Assembly (NCBI GenBank): GCA_004352715.1
Contig: SCFE01000059.1
Location: forward strand, 1,494,314-1,558,313
DNA from: Hofstenia miamia
Lineage: Eukaryota > Xenacoelomorpha > Acoela
Length of the DNA stretch: 64,000 nucleotides
Direction of reading: 5' to 3'
Made by a program: the position numbers and the translations under genes. Under the pieces are notes generated by a model. The model was not told the DNA's origin and made no database searches. It saw only the letters and a list, made by a program, of their open reading frames with translations. Of the stretch, positions 21,764 to 35,600 are shown one piece after another (the first letter of the stretch is position 1; the number at the start of each line of letters is the position of its first letter).

Positions 21764-24700
21764 GTTTTACATTTATTTAGTTCTTACTAGTTTAATAGTA
21801 TTTGTACATTGTGCTTGAGCTGTACATTCTGGGTTGCACAATTGCAATTGTATTTGAAAAAGATGTAATTGGGCATTTGTAGTCAAGGATTATTGAATTG
21901 ATATGCAGTGAATTCTCACTTGGGCGCTCTGACTGAATATCTTTGCTGTAGCGTACCATTCCTGGCTTTTGGTAACATGTTTTCACAAAAGCGCTGCAGA
22001 TATTTTCAAGAATGGGCTGCAGTGTGTTTTCATGTAGTGCACCACTGTAGTGAGATAATTGAGCATCGCTTGCTAAATTTCAGACTGCTCATTTTGCCCT
22101 CCGAAAAACAGAACAATCGGGCATTGTAGTAAATTTATAAAAATCAACCAATAAAATATCAAGATAAAATTTGATTCACTCTCGTGAAAACACATAACCA
22201 ATAATATAATGCGAAGATTTTCTTCAGCAACACCTTGAGAAATACTATATCTCTAAGTTGAAAGAAAATTTGGTCCTCATTTTGTTACTTTTCCTAAACA
22301 TGTATTAAGAAAACGAATCATTAAAAGTGGTATTAAGTTTGACTATTTTTTAGATATCTCCGTTTTTTTCCACAAAATCAACATTTTCTAAATTACATCC
22401 TGCGATCAATAAGTTGTTCGTAAATATTTGTTTATATTTCACATATTTGTTCGGTATACAATTACATTTATTACCCAAAGCACCATTGTGACCAATTTGA
22501 ACCAATGTTTCTAGAAGAAACATATTTAAGTCGAACTTCATTTATGTTGTGGTTCTTCTAATCAACATTATTGGAAAAATGTTCGAATACATTAAGACAA
22601 TCCACAATACGCAAACAATTATAAAATTCTCATTAGAAATTCCTAAACTTAATTATCTTTTAAGAAAAGACACGCAAATTTTGGTTAAATTGTGAGTGCA
22701 AATTGTCGTAGTTCTCACATCCTAAATCTTAAGAAGCTAGGGGTCTTTTCCAAAAAATAGTATTGATATCTAAGAGTAATTTTGCAAACAAGTTTGGTAG
22801 ATTCATAAATTTTATAGCGAACCAATATGCATTATCCTTTCCACTTGATTATCCAAAACTCATAAATGTTGATCAATGCACATGGCATCAATTTTGTTTT
22901 TTCAAGCACTTCTTATCACTGTGCACTTTTTTTTCTCCTAGCAGCATTGCGAATATTTATGGTTAATTGAAATATGTTTAATTCTATTATGACATGTCTA
23001 ATATCATTTAAGAAAACTGTTAGCTTTTCATGAAATCTTTTTTCTTCAAAATGCAAAATGATTCCTCTTATCAATTCACTGATAATTATAGGGGGTCCAA
23101 ATATAGCGATTTTTGACATCTTGTTGCTGCTATCTAAATGATACAACTTAGGCATCATTTTGAATAATATTGGAAAGGGTAGCTTAAACCCGTATTCAAA
23201 AATATTGTATTTGTTTGATGAACTGTGACTTATTACTTAAAGCGGCAGTGTGCTTTGCAATGCGAAAAAAGACATTTTTAGGCAGCTCTTTGGCTATCAA
23301 GCCAAATATCATTATTTTATCACACGAAAAGCTGTAGTCAAGGAAAGTATTAAACAAACCAACGCAGAGGCATTGGTTTCCTGATGTGGGGATCTCAGTG
23401 ACGAACAGTGATCAAGGATATGAGTTAGCCATGAAGAAATTTAAAATGTTGCAAACAGACAGTTAGAATGCACTTTAGTATTTGCTAAAAACTATAGAAT
23501 ATAACACTAATTGAAACGCGAATGGGAAGACATTCTCCCACGTCATTCTATATTGCTCACCTTGATTAGTCTGTTTTTCAAAATTAAGTGTTAAAATAAT
23601 TGTTTACTTTGTTAACAAAGTATCTTTCTTTATCATTGTAGTAAATATATTTTTCACATCTGGATAACCATGATTTTGAAATCTTTATCTTACATGAAAT
23701 CAAACATATGTTTTAAAAATAGAATAGACTATCTAAGAAACTGATTTCCCCAGCTTTTATCAACACATTCAAATGCTTCTTCCAATCTCATTTAAAATGA
23801 GATTCGTAACAAAATATTTCTGATCAGAGTAAAATTATTAGTATGAGGCAGATACTGTGAAACAATAAGAATAATATATATTTGTTTTTTTTCAGTTTGC
23901 AATCAAGGTCGTTATGACAGTGTAAAGCGATCTTCTTTATTAAGACTAATGAAGATGCAACTACAAGTTTTAGAAGATTCCTAATATTTAGAGAGAAAAG
24001 GCAACATTTTTGGTGGGGTTAATGAAACAACACTTAACCTTCTCAGAACAATGCATAAATATCCTAAGATCGAAAGTTTGTGATGATTATTATATCAGTA
24101 ATTTCTGCATGTGTGTGTGTTATTTAATGCGCCACCTAGCAAAGAGAATAGCAAGCAGGGATTCGTTGTAAGCAAATTAGATTCTGATGCGCATCCAAGT
24201 CATCATTGAGACCTACCAGGCTTCAGGTCTGTAGGGCATACTACGTATCAAGAGGGGTTGCCATACATAAGATAGGGTTGAGTCGAAAAATAGTATAATA
24301 ATTATCAACTGTGAATAAACGCATTTTTACTCTTATATTTAGTGCTACTGGGGTATATTCAGCACTACATGCTGATTATTTTACCATCTTTTAAAAATAA
24401 GTAGTTTAGCTTAAAAAGAACGCTTGATATATTTTAACATTTATGGAGTCTCTGAATAGCTTACTTGGATTATTACAATAGAGGCGTCGATGACTTTTCG
24501 CAGTGTAAGGAAGTACGACGAAACACTAATAGGGGATCATGTTTTAACACTAGAACTGCCAACATTTTTATATTACATTAACTACCAACATGGGTCAATT
24601 GACCCATGATATAATATACATGCTATGTAATGGGTAGACTGTCAAAATACTGGATATAATTAATTTGATGGATAGGAATATGTTTTATATATAATATTTG

Positions 24701-25947
24701 TTCAAAATTTTGCACTGTGTACATAAAAATTTCGCACCAAAGATGATTTTATTATCTTAATTGTTTTTGAATGTGCGTATTTATATATTTTTTAACATAG
24801 CTTATGATGTCATCCCCTACATCGGTAAGGATAAAACATGTGGAGACACTATGCGTACCCAGCATGTTGTCCTACAATTGATGGCCTCATACTCACACAG
24901 TAGATTATCTGTAACTACAGACAACTGTTTTACATCATATGAACTGTCACAAAAACTTCTCAAGCAATCAATAACAATGACAGGAACAATCCGAGCCAGT
25001 TGCAACTATCTAAAAAAAGTACTGTCAGATCTGTCAAAAGAACAAAACTCGCATCACCTCTTTTTCTTGAAATTCTTGAGTTTGTAGTACTTGTTCAAGT
25101 CAAATTTCTAAAAAGTGTGAATATTATTTATTTACTATTAAAATTTACGTGAAATGTATCATTTAGCTTGTCATAATTCCCACTTTTTCCTGTTTATATT
25201 CAGAATTTTACAAATAGTTCAAATAACCCATTGTGGTAGTTCATGATAATTCATAAAAAATAATGCTTGCTATGACAATGATTGCTATTAAATTTGAATG
25301 GAAATCATTTTATAATTTTTTAGGAAGGTACTAAAACACCTGTCCTATAAGCAATGCAAAATTTTTTATTGGGGCAATTGACCCATGTGGTAGTTCTAGG
25401 GTTAATAAATAGTTCACTATTTCTTTGGACGATATCTTTATTTGAATTTCATTCCACAACACATTTAACCCTAATATTTCGAAATTTATACACGAATTAA
25501 CAGCACACTCAGAATTACAAGCAGTCAAGGACACAACAGTTATAAATGTATGTCAATTGCATCAAACCCCTTACAATCAAAGAGCTAGATAGTCAGAAAA
25601 AGTATTGTAAGAAATTGAAAGGAATTGTACATTTCATCTTGAAAAATGATTTGGCTTAGCGTAGACGAGTAAATGCTCAGTTCATGCACTTTTATTCTCA
25701 ATTTCCAAAACTTTCTGTTAATGAATTCCATTGCTCAACTTACTAGTAGCAAGCCTAAAATATTTGGTAATGTAATGCCAATGACAATGAGAATAACAGG
25801 ACGCCGAACAAATGTAATAATGTGAATGGTATGTAAGCATACATTAAATTATGTATTTTCATAGTTGAATTTAGACAATCAACAGGAAACAATATCATAG
25901 ATGCAATTTTGTACCATTGACTTTGTGAATTTATGTCTTTTATAAAT

Positions 25948-25991
<44 letters not shown>

Positions 25992-27425
25992 TAAGTCTGA
26001 TGCATTAAAATGGACCGGAAAACTTATGAATGAACACATTTTTGTGTAATAGGGGCAATTCATAACTGAATTTTTTTGTAACAATAGATAAGAGAATGAA
26101 AAATATATCGACTGGTGAAACTAAAAATAATTAAGACACTTCTTAAGGTTCAGTAACGTAAAATTAAAAAATATAATTAATACATGCACAGTTATCTGAA
26201 TCACCAAAAGAGGTGATAAAATTTATGGCATCTATAAAAATAAGAATACTTAATTGCTTCTCACGATGTGTAAGTAAGGTAGAGAAAACTTTATTCAAAC
26301 AGTTTCTATGCATAAGTTACATTGTACTGCCACTGTGTAATAGGTGTAATGTGTAGCTTCGCGATTCTTTTTTTCATAATTTATGTTCTTTTCAATGATA
26401 TTTTGCAGTGACTTGTATGGATTATTTTGTTAGCTCTCTAAAAGAGCAAATATCTTCGATCCAACGAGCGTGTCAAAATTCCATAGCGTATGAGAACAGA
26501 ATGGAATCTGTGTATTTCAATCGAGTTTTACTCAGTATATAAATTATATATATGAGTGACCGAAATCATACAAACTTTGCAAGTTGGTTCTTGATTTTCA
26601 GTAAGCCGCTTTTCACTAAAAGCGGTTTTTCGGAGTGTACTTTGCGCTTTTGGTTACTTTCAATTCCCGCTTTGAATGTATTTATATTGAAGCAAAAAGA
26701 CAAGTGCCCAATTCGGCAATTTTTTCCGGTTCTCTTTGTGCATTTTTTGCTGAAGGGGTTCGCTGTAAAACGTAAATCGCGTTATTAACTGGTTCAAATA
26801 TATTATATTATAGTCACCTATTTGATACGCATGGATAAACAATTTCCATTTTGAATTGCTACTTTTATTGGCATGCTAATTGAAGTATTTTTATGTAGTT
26901 GAGCTGTTGTTGGTCTGTGCATCCACCAAAAATCTTGTTCGGTTTACATTATTATCTCAAAGTAATCGTTGTCAATATACACTTTTCCTATTTTTAGTTT
27001 ATTCGCGGATATTTATTTTTATGCACAATGTTCTTATTGGTTTACGTCGGCCTCTTCAATACTGTGTAAGTAATAGTATTTATCTTTACACTTTCTCTCT
27101 GATTTGAAGGCTACAGTTGGTTTTTGTACTATTAATTCAATGGAATGTTTTATTGTATGGCAAGAATTTGCGATAGTAATAATGTGATAAAACAACTTGA
27201 AAATGGTTAAGCTACAAGTCAAAAAATATTTAGGCAAATTTACAGATATTTTTGAAATTAATTTTCTTGAAGGATTATATATTGAAATATATATATTAGA
27301 ATCAGTAGCGTAGACAGAATAAAAACATCAGGAGGGGCAGACTCATTTCCCGTATTGGCAATAAATTGAGTCAATTAAAATTTTTAAAAAAGTGTAGCAC
27401 ATTATTCAGTTTTGTAGATGTTTAN

Positions 27426-27490
<65 letters not shown>

Positions 27491-30400
27491 TAGCATCGTC
27501 ATGGTTACCATAGAGTAAATAGAGTGCACAATAAACTTATAGCATTCTGAAGGCGTAGTGTCTACTATCGAGTGGGCAAAGAAATTCCATACATCACGAT
27601 TTAGAGCCTAGTTAGTGAGTTAACAACATTAGCACCAGACTTGTCAACGAGCCGTAATTTCTAAGCTCGGCTAGGCTCGTTTAAATTTTGAGTAAGTTCG
27701 GCTCGCCACATAAAATCGTTTAATGAGGCTAGTTTCAGCTCGATATTTTTTTAAAATATTGTTCTCAGAATTTTTTACATTGCTCTTCCTATTTTATTAT
27801 TTAATAAACATTTTCTAAAATAAGATTAAAAGTAAGGAATATTGAATGAAAAAATAAGAAAAATCTGCATAATCAAATTAACAAGCTGCACTATATCCCA
27901 ATACGCTAAAAATTTGATTTCAATATTAGTGCGCTTATACTCCTTAATTTCTCTATTGCTACTTATTGCCCTCAGGAATGGTTTAATTGCTAAATTAAAT
28001 AACACACATGACAAGGGGCAACCTTGTCTCACTCCCCTTTCTATTTTAATTCTAGATGTTAAGAAGCCATTAATTAAAATGTATGAAAGATTATTACTAT
28101 ACAGGGCTTTAATAAGTTTGGTTATTTGTAAGGAAATATGCATTTTATCAAGTGCATGAAACAGGTAAGCATAATCGACGGAATCATACGCCTTATTAAA
28201 GTCAATGTTTAGTATACCAAGACTTGTGGCTGAAGCACAACATGAATCGATTATCATTTGGAGCGTGCATATATTAAGACAACTCTGGCTACCCTATATA
28301 AATCCTGTTTGTGTGGCATAGATGTAATTCTTCATTAAGTTGCAAAATCCGGCATTTAAAATATGTGAAATTATTTTTAAATCATTATTCAACAGAGAAA
28401 TGGGACGCCAAGAATTAGGCTGTTCATTGGCGCTATATTCCTTTGGTATAAGTTTAGTTATGGCATTTGGCATGCTGCTTTGAATTTTACCATCGACCAG
28501 AATTGAATCAATGAGTAACTTTATGTACGGTATAAGTATAGGTTTAAATTGTTGATAGAAGTTAGCGTTTAAACCATCCATTCTTGGACTGTTCTTGAGA
28601 TTGCCAAATGCGGAATTAATCTCGAAAGGCTGATTTCGGTTTCTAATTCGTTTCTTTGTTCCTCATTTATTTTTGGGAAATTCAATTCGATGGTATCTTT
28701 TCCTGATGCTTTTTTGCATAAAAAAAGTCTGTGAATAATATTTTTATGTCTTCTAGTTTTCGCTTATTGAATTGTCACTCATTCTAATGTTCGTGATTTT
28801 TTCTTACTCATTATCTTATTAACAAAGTTCCTTAATACTTCCTTCGTTTATCTGATATTCTATATCCTTTATGTATTCCAATTCGTCCATTGCCTTCTCT
28901 TGTAAGATGTTATTGATCTTGTCTTTCAATTCCTCATTAACAATCTAATTGTTTTTCTAATCATTGTAGTTTGTGATATCTCTTCCTTCCTAATTTTTTT
29001 CTTCTAAAAAAATTTCGTTCTTTAGCTTAACTTTCATTAGGGACTACTGTAGCTGTATATTGGTGAGGTCAGCATTACTTAGCGTTGAAGTTATGATCTT
29101 TGACAAAGATTCTTTCAAGCCATTCAGTTAACTAGATCGCATTTTCCATATACCTAGACCATTGAATTTATTTACAGCAAATTTTGTCAAAAGAGGCTTA
29201 TGGTCAGTTATATTTATATTTAAGATTTTAGATGCTTCAATGTTGCGATCACCCGACACAAAACAGTGGTCAATTCTAGAGGAGTAATCGTAATTATCAA
29301 AGTATGTGTGTGACAGATTCTCACAAAACTTAGCAGTATCAATAAGATTATATTTCTCTATGAATGACTGACTTAAATAATTAAACCTAGTTTGTGTAAA
29401 GTTTACTGCTTTCCTGGAGTTGCCGACATCTTCAGGACTGCCAAAGCAGTTTGAGTCTCCTAGGATAGTAATAGAAACCCGTTTAATAATATTAATAAAT
29501 TTAACTATTTCATCTATCGTACTTTTGTATTCATTTTTCCCCAGATAATAATTAACAAAAAGTTCATTTTCTGGTGTTACAAGAAATTGGGCAGTTGGAA
29601 TTTCTACTTCTAGTTTTAGAGGAGGGCTGTTTTTATGAAGAAAAGTGATTAGTCCTCCCTTCCTCATTGTCGATTTAGAGGTTATAATTGCCTCAAAGCC
29701 ATTCAACTTTAAATAATTTTGACATATTTCCTATATATCCTTTATTTTAGATTCTTGAATAAAAATATAATTTGGCCTAGATAATTTAAAGCTTTCAAAC
29801 ATTTCTATGAATTTATTTTTATTAGATAAACCATTCACATTATAGTTAATAATACTTAAAGCCATAGTTACTATTTTAATCAGTACTGGACTCATCAGTG
29901 AGGATTTCCAGAGGTACATCCTAAAGCTGAGAGCAGTCCTCCCTAAAGTTCTTTGAAATTTGAGGGTCATCAGAAGAAGTCATTGGTCTTTTTCCTGTAG
30001 TTTTCCAAAGGACCTTACCTTCAGACCAGAGGTTTGGGTAACGTTCCTTGAGGCGCTGTTGCCTCAACTGAGGCCCAATCATGGTGTTTCACAGATTTCT
30101 TCAATAACTTCTTTTTCATCTTCGTTTTTATCTACCTCTTCAGCTATACTTTCATTATTTTCTACCTTAGTATTTAAATTGGCAGTATCGGCATTGTTAT
30201 TGTAATGATTCAATACCTTACGCAAACCTCTGGTTGGTTCAAATTCTGGCTACAGCTATTGTGCCCAGTATAGAAACAATTCTGGCACACAGTCAAGGCC
30301 GGATAGTTACAAACAACTACGTGGTTATCGACGGCTTTGAACCCTCCACTATTTCTTATTTTCATAGACCACTTATTGAGGGCATACTGCTCACACCAGT

Positions 30401-32568
30401 CACTTACCTCGACATTTAGAACAGACAGGGTGCTCTGAAAAAGTGTTCTATGTTCAATAGATTTTAGTTTTTAAAGCCTTGCAGCTCCGACTTGACAACT
30501 AATAAAGAAAACTGATCTTCGGATGACCATTCAGAAGGGAAATTCTGCATTGGAATTCTAAAAGTCTTAGGAAATTCTTCTTTTGCAATAAGAGGGACGC
30601 GCCTAGATTCTGACTCAGTTGGGAGAATGGTTTTGCCAGCCACTTTTTTTGGAGTAGAGAATAAGATAGATATTTCTGCAACTATTCTCGGAGCCCCTAT
30701 AACTTGTAGAGATTACAGTAGCTTTGTGGTATTTCTAGGCGATGCTAAGCTTTTTGAAATCGGGACGGTTTTTATCAATTCAGAACTCAAAGATGTTAAG
30801 AACTCAGTGATTTTGACAACTAAGTTATTATGAGCAGTTCTAAAGAAGGCGTTTCTATCATGGAATGGCAAATTTGGTTGAGGAGCCGGTAAAATGTAAG
30901 TAGCAGTAAGGCTTTTAAATTTCCATTCATTAAAGGTGAGGGAAGAGAGGTTGTCTGGAGTCTTAATGGTAGAATCAGATATCACGTTATCAGTTGCTTG
31001 AGCATAGGTAGACATGTTATTAGAATCGGTATGCAAAGAACACAAATACAGTGCGTCCAGAAAAAAATGACGAATGTCAAATGTTACTAATTTATTGTAT
31101 ACTCGTCAAAAAGTAACGCGAACAAAAAAAGTATATTCAACAATAACGCGGATTTATGAAAAACAGTCATATTTTTCAATATGTTGGCCGTGACAGTCAA
31201 TAATTGCTTGAAGACGAAGAGGAACACTCTCAACAACTCCTTGAGTGAGAGAAGCAGTGCAACTCGTTATTTTGGCTTTCAGTTGATCGATGTCGTTGAA
31301 CGTTTCGTCACAGTAAACTAGATATTTTAAATACCTCAAATACATTCCAAATCATTTGCAACCTTTCGGAGACTTGTGAGACCATGGACATTGATTTGCA
31401 TTTGCTCCTTTGCCTTGTCCGGAACGGTGGTGTCACCAGCAGCAAACAATGGTGTCCGACCGCTACGTTCACGTCTTTTGACAGAAATATATCCATCTTT
31501 GTACTTCTCTATTATTCGTCTGACCTTGCATTCATTGAATACGTGGCGTTTCAGGCCTTTTTCTGTGTGATACGCACGTACAGTTTGGGTTGGTGATTCG
31601 GCATTTTTGAAATAGAGACGTACAATATCTCTTACGAGATCATCATTCTTCGCCATTTTGTAATTAAATCACTAAATCAATAATGAATATCGATCAGAAA
31701 GATAAATCCGCAACTATCTACTAAATGTCAGTGCAAATATCGTGGCGTTCTATTGAAGTATTAAAAAGTTAATAGCATTTGAAATTCTTCATTTTTTTCT
31801 GGACGCACTGTATATAAATGGAAAATATAAAACAACTTACTGGGGAGAGCAATCTTCACAAGAATATGGTTGGGAAGGAATTCTTCAATGAAGAGAAAAA
31901 CTTGAGTGAAGGGAGCAGTAAAGGGGGAGTGATCCAAACGGAGTTGAATAGAATTAAACACGAGCAAAATGCAATGAAATTCAAATACACACACAGAGAG
32001 AGAGAGAGAGAGAGTGATGTAAAACTACACGTCAACAAACGCCTACCAACCAAGTATATAATAAAAAATACAACTGATTTTATAAAAAACTTAATTTATC
32101 GAAGAAACTATTTAATAAAGAAATTCATCTAGTAAGCTATGACGTCACCTCATTATTAACGAACATTCCAATTGACAAAACTAGATCATATTATGAACAT
32201 CATTCCAGAAGATCAAATAAATGTCACATCATACACTAAAGAAGCTACTACAACTCGCTTGTAAATCTATACATTTTTCATTTAATTGCGAGCAAATTTG
32301 AAAATTTTAAAGAATGTAATTTTCTAATATACTGTAGATATGTTGATGATATCTTTGCAGGATTTTGCTCAAAAGAAACATCTATAAATTTCCTGAAATA
32401 TTTGAATGAGTATATGACTGAAATTAAATTCACAATTGAACATGAAAAGGTGAAAAGGACAATATTCTAAATTTTCTTGATGTTACATTAACTAAGAACA
32501 TAAATGAAATTTCGACCAAGTGGTATCAAAACCCGGCGTCATAAAATTAACACCATTTCGTGCGTAGT

Positions 32569-32611
<43 letters not shown>

Positions 32612-35600
32612 ATATATATATATATATATAGAATGAGGAGTAACTAGCTGATTTGTAGTATGAAGACGTGAATTAAAAATGATTACAACAGTGTTAATGT
32701 CCATTGCAGTATTTAGAAAATGTTCCATAAATAATATTTGTTCGTTTAAATTAATAGAAAATGCTAAATATATTAAAGATATAGTTACAAAATTATCAAA
32801 ACCATTTTCTTATTAAAACTTGCATTTTAGCTTTTCAAAATTTTAATGTAACCCATACAATAAGTTTGCTATAAACTAGTTAAATTTAGTGTCGTTTTAT
32901 CTAATTTTCTTGTTACCAATATTTGATTAAAAAACCCAAGAACGTTGATGAATTTTAATAAATTTTAGTATATATAGATGAAAAAAAATTAGTTGATTTC
33001 CTCTTTTTAATACGCGCAACACTTATAATTAAAAACCACAATATAGTAGTTGTTATTGTTGTAAAAAATGTCTCAAAACCGCGCACAAATTTGGGAGCCT
33101 GATGTATGCACCCGGCCTAACTATATCATATTTACATTGTATTATTACAAAATTAGATGATGTTTGNNNNNNNNNNNNNNNNNNNNNNNNNNNNNNNNNN
33201 NNNNNNNNNNNNNNNNNNNNNNNNNNNNNNNNNNNNNNNNNNNNNNNNNNNNNNNNNNNNNNNNNNNNNNNNNNNNNNNNNNNNNNNNNNNNNNNNNNNN
33301 NNNNNNNNNNNNNNNNNNNNNNNNNNNNNNNNNNNNNNNNNNNNNNNNNNNNNNNNNNNNNNNNNNNNNNNNNNNNNNNNNNNNNNNNNNNNNNNNNNNN
33401 NNNNNNNNNNNNNNNNNNNNNNNNNNNNNNNNNNNNNNNNNNNNNNNNNNNNNNNNNNNNNNNNNNNNNNNNNNNNNNNNNNNNNNNNNNNNNNNNNNNN
33501 NNNNNNNNNNNNNNNNNNNNNNNNNNNNNNNNNNNNNNNNNNNNNNNNNNNNNNNNNNNNNNNNNNNNNNNNNNNNNNNNNNNNNNNNNNNNNNNNNNNN
33601 NNNNNNNNNNNNNNNNNNNNNNNNNNNNNNNNNNNNNNNNNNNNNNNNNNNNNNNNNNNNNNNNNNNNNNNNNNNNNNNNNNNNNNNNNNNNNNNNNNNN
33701 NNNNNNNNNNNNNNNNNNNNNNNNNNNNNNNNNNNNNNNNNNNNNNNNNNNNNNNNNNNNNNNNNNNNNNNNNNNNNNNNNNNNNNNNNNNNNNNNNNNN
33801 NNNNNNNNNNNNNNNNNNNNNNNNNNNNNNNNNNNNNNNNNNNNNNNNNNNNNNNNNNNNNNNNNNNNNNNNNNNNNNNNNNNNNNNNNNNNNNNNNNNN
33901 NNNNNNNNNNNNNNNNNNNNNNNNNNNNNNNNNNNNNNNNNNNNNNNNNNNNNNNNNNNNNNNNNNNNNNNNNNNNNNNNNNNNNNNNNNNNNNNNNNNN
34001 NNNNNNNNNNNNNNNNNNNNNNNNNNNNNNNNNNNNNNNNNNNNNNNNNNNNNNNNNNNNNNNNNNNNNNNNNNNNNNNNNNNNNNNNNNNNNNNNNNNN
34101 NNNNNNNNNNNNNNNNNNNNNNNNNNNNNNNNNNNNNNNNNNNNNNNNNNNNNNNNNNNNNNNNNNGTATATATATAATACTGTAAATTGTATATCAATC
34201 GTTTGAGCCTCCCTCTATTGAGAACCCCTAATTTAATGCAATAAGAGTTTTTGAAACGGGCGAAAGGAAAAAATTAATTTGGTTTTTTCTGGAAAATGTG
34301 GTTTGTTTGCATTAATAAACTCAAATTTATATACATCATTGTAATATTTTGTTTTAATATATATTTGAAATCACAAAATGTAGAAAATAGTTTTATTTGA
34401 AGTTTTGTTTAGAAATTTGTTGTATACATTTCAAATCACGGCTGATGCAATGACTGTCTATTTTTTGTTATATAACTTCACTGCTGTTGGATTGCTGGTC
34501 ATACACTGGCGCGGGCCTCTACGTTTACGTCAAGCATATTTAGTGCTTTGTTGTGCTTTGTTTGCTTTAAAACTTATTTATTTTCTTCCTGTCTTTCATG
34601 GCTGGATCATTCTTTTCGCACTAGCCTTTTACGGTGAGTCAATGTTACTATTGTAAACTGTATATACATGCATGATTACCATCGCTTGCGTATGATTGAT
34701 ATTGTATTAAGTAATAAGTATTTACAAAGCCGGGCCCGGGCATGGAATTATTGGTAAGCACCTGGGCTTGGGCGGGCCCATGCTTTGAAAAATTTAACAC
34801 CCGTGCCGAAATTTAGTGTATGTTCATTAATTGAATGAGATGATAGGTTGAATTCAGTACACACAAATCATATGTTTTTAATTACGTAAATATTAATGAA
34901 CGAAAATCTGTGATTACCAAGTCAGAATTGATTAATTTCTCGAGTGCTGTGGAAAGATTTTACGTGTGGAAGACTACATCAACATAAACAGTAATTACAT
35001 TTATTAAAACCATTGACATTATTAAAGGATAATTGTGATTTGAGCTGCACTTTTATTACCTAAATAAATATCTTCAGTGTTTTCTTTTTACTCTCTGATG
35101 GAATAACTTGAATAAACATAAATAGTACTTACAAAAGTAAATATGTAGATGAAATGAGATCTCAAATATAATATAATAATAATGCACTTTGAATACATGT
35201 GCATTTAGAAAATTCAAGAAAAATATATAAAACCATCAATTTTGTCACCCGGACCCGGGTTTTAAAGCTATTCGGGCGCACCCTGATTTTTTTCGTGTTG
35301 ATCCGGGCTGTGCCCGGGCAGAAAAAACTGGCCCGGTTCCAACTCTGAGTATGGGCTGTGCCCGGGCAGAAAAAACTGGCCCGGTTCCAACTCTGAGTAT
35401 TTAGCATGATAGAAAAACCACTAAAATCCTCCTGAAAACAGAACGTTCTAATACAAATCATAACTATGATTCAAATAACTAAATTAATGGGCAATATACT
35501 AGTTTCCAAACGAGTTATATACAAAAACTGTCTTCATCTGCTTAGAAATATCCCAATGGTTCCCGTTTGGTTAGACTTATATGTATTGAAGAGCCTAGTA

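Larger units (their letters stand above)
27826..31045 (-). mobile_element. L1/Tx1-like LINE, minus strand, 3'-truncated
   Basis: ORF1, an apurinic-type endonuclease and a reverse transcriptase follow one another on the minus strand. The endonuclease and RT open pieces (starts at 29970, 29706, 28581, 28257) share one frame, so ORF2 has been broken mainly by point stops. RT stops at the YADD region, meaning the 3' end was lost; this is unusual, because LINEs are normally truncated at the 5' end. A mariner element sits immediately upstream of ORF1. Confidence 0.85.

Noticed and set aside
34717-34740. GC-rich GCCGGGCCCGGG as a CpG-island promoter
   Set aside because: It is the terminal repeat of a hAT MITE with matching 8-bp target duplication.
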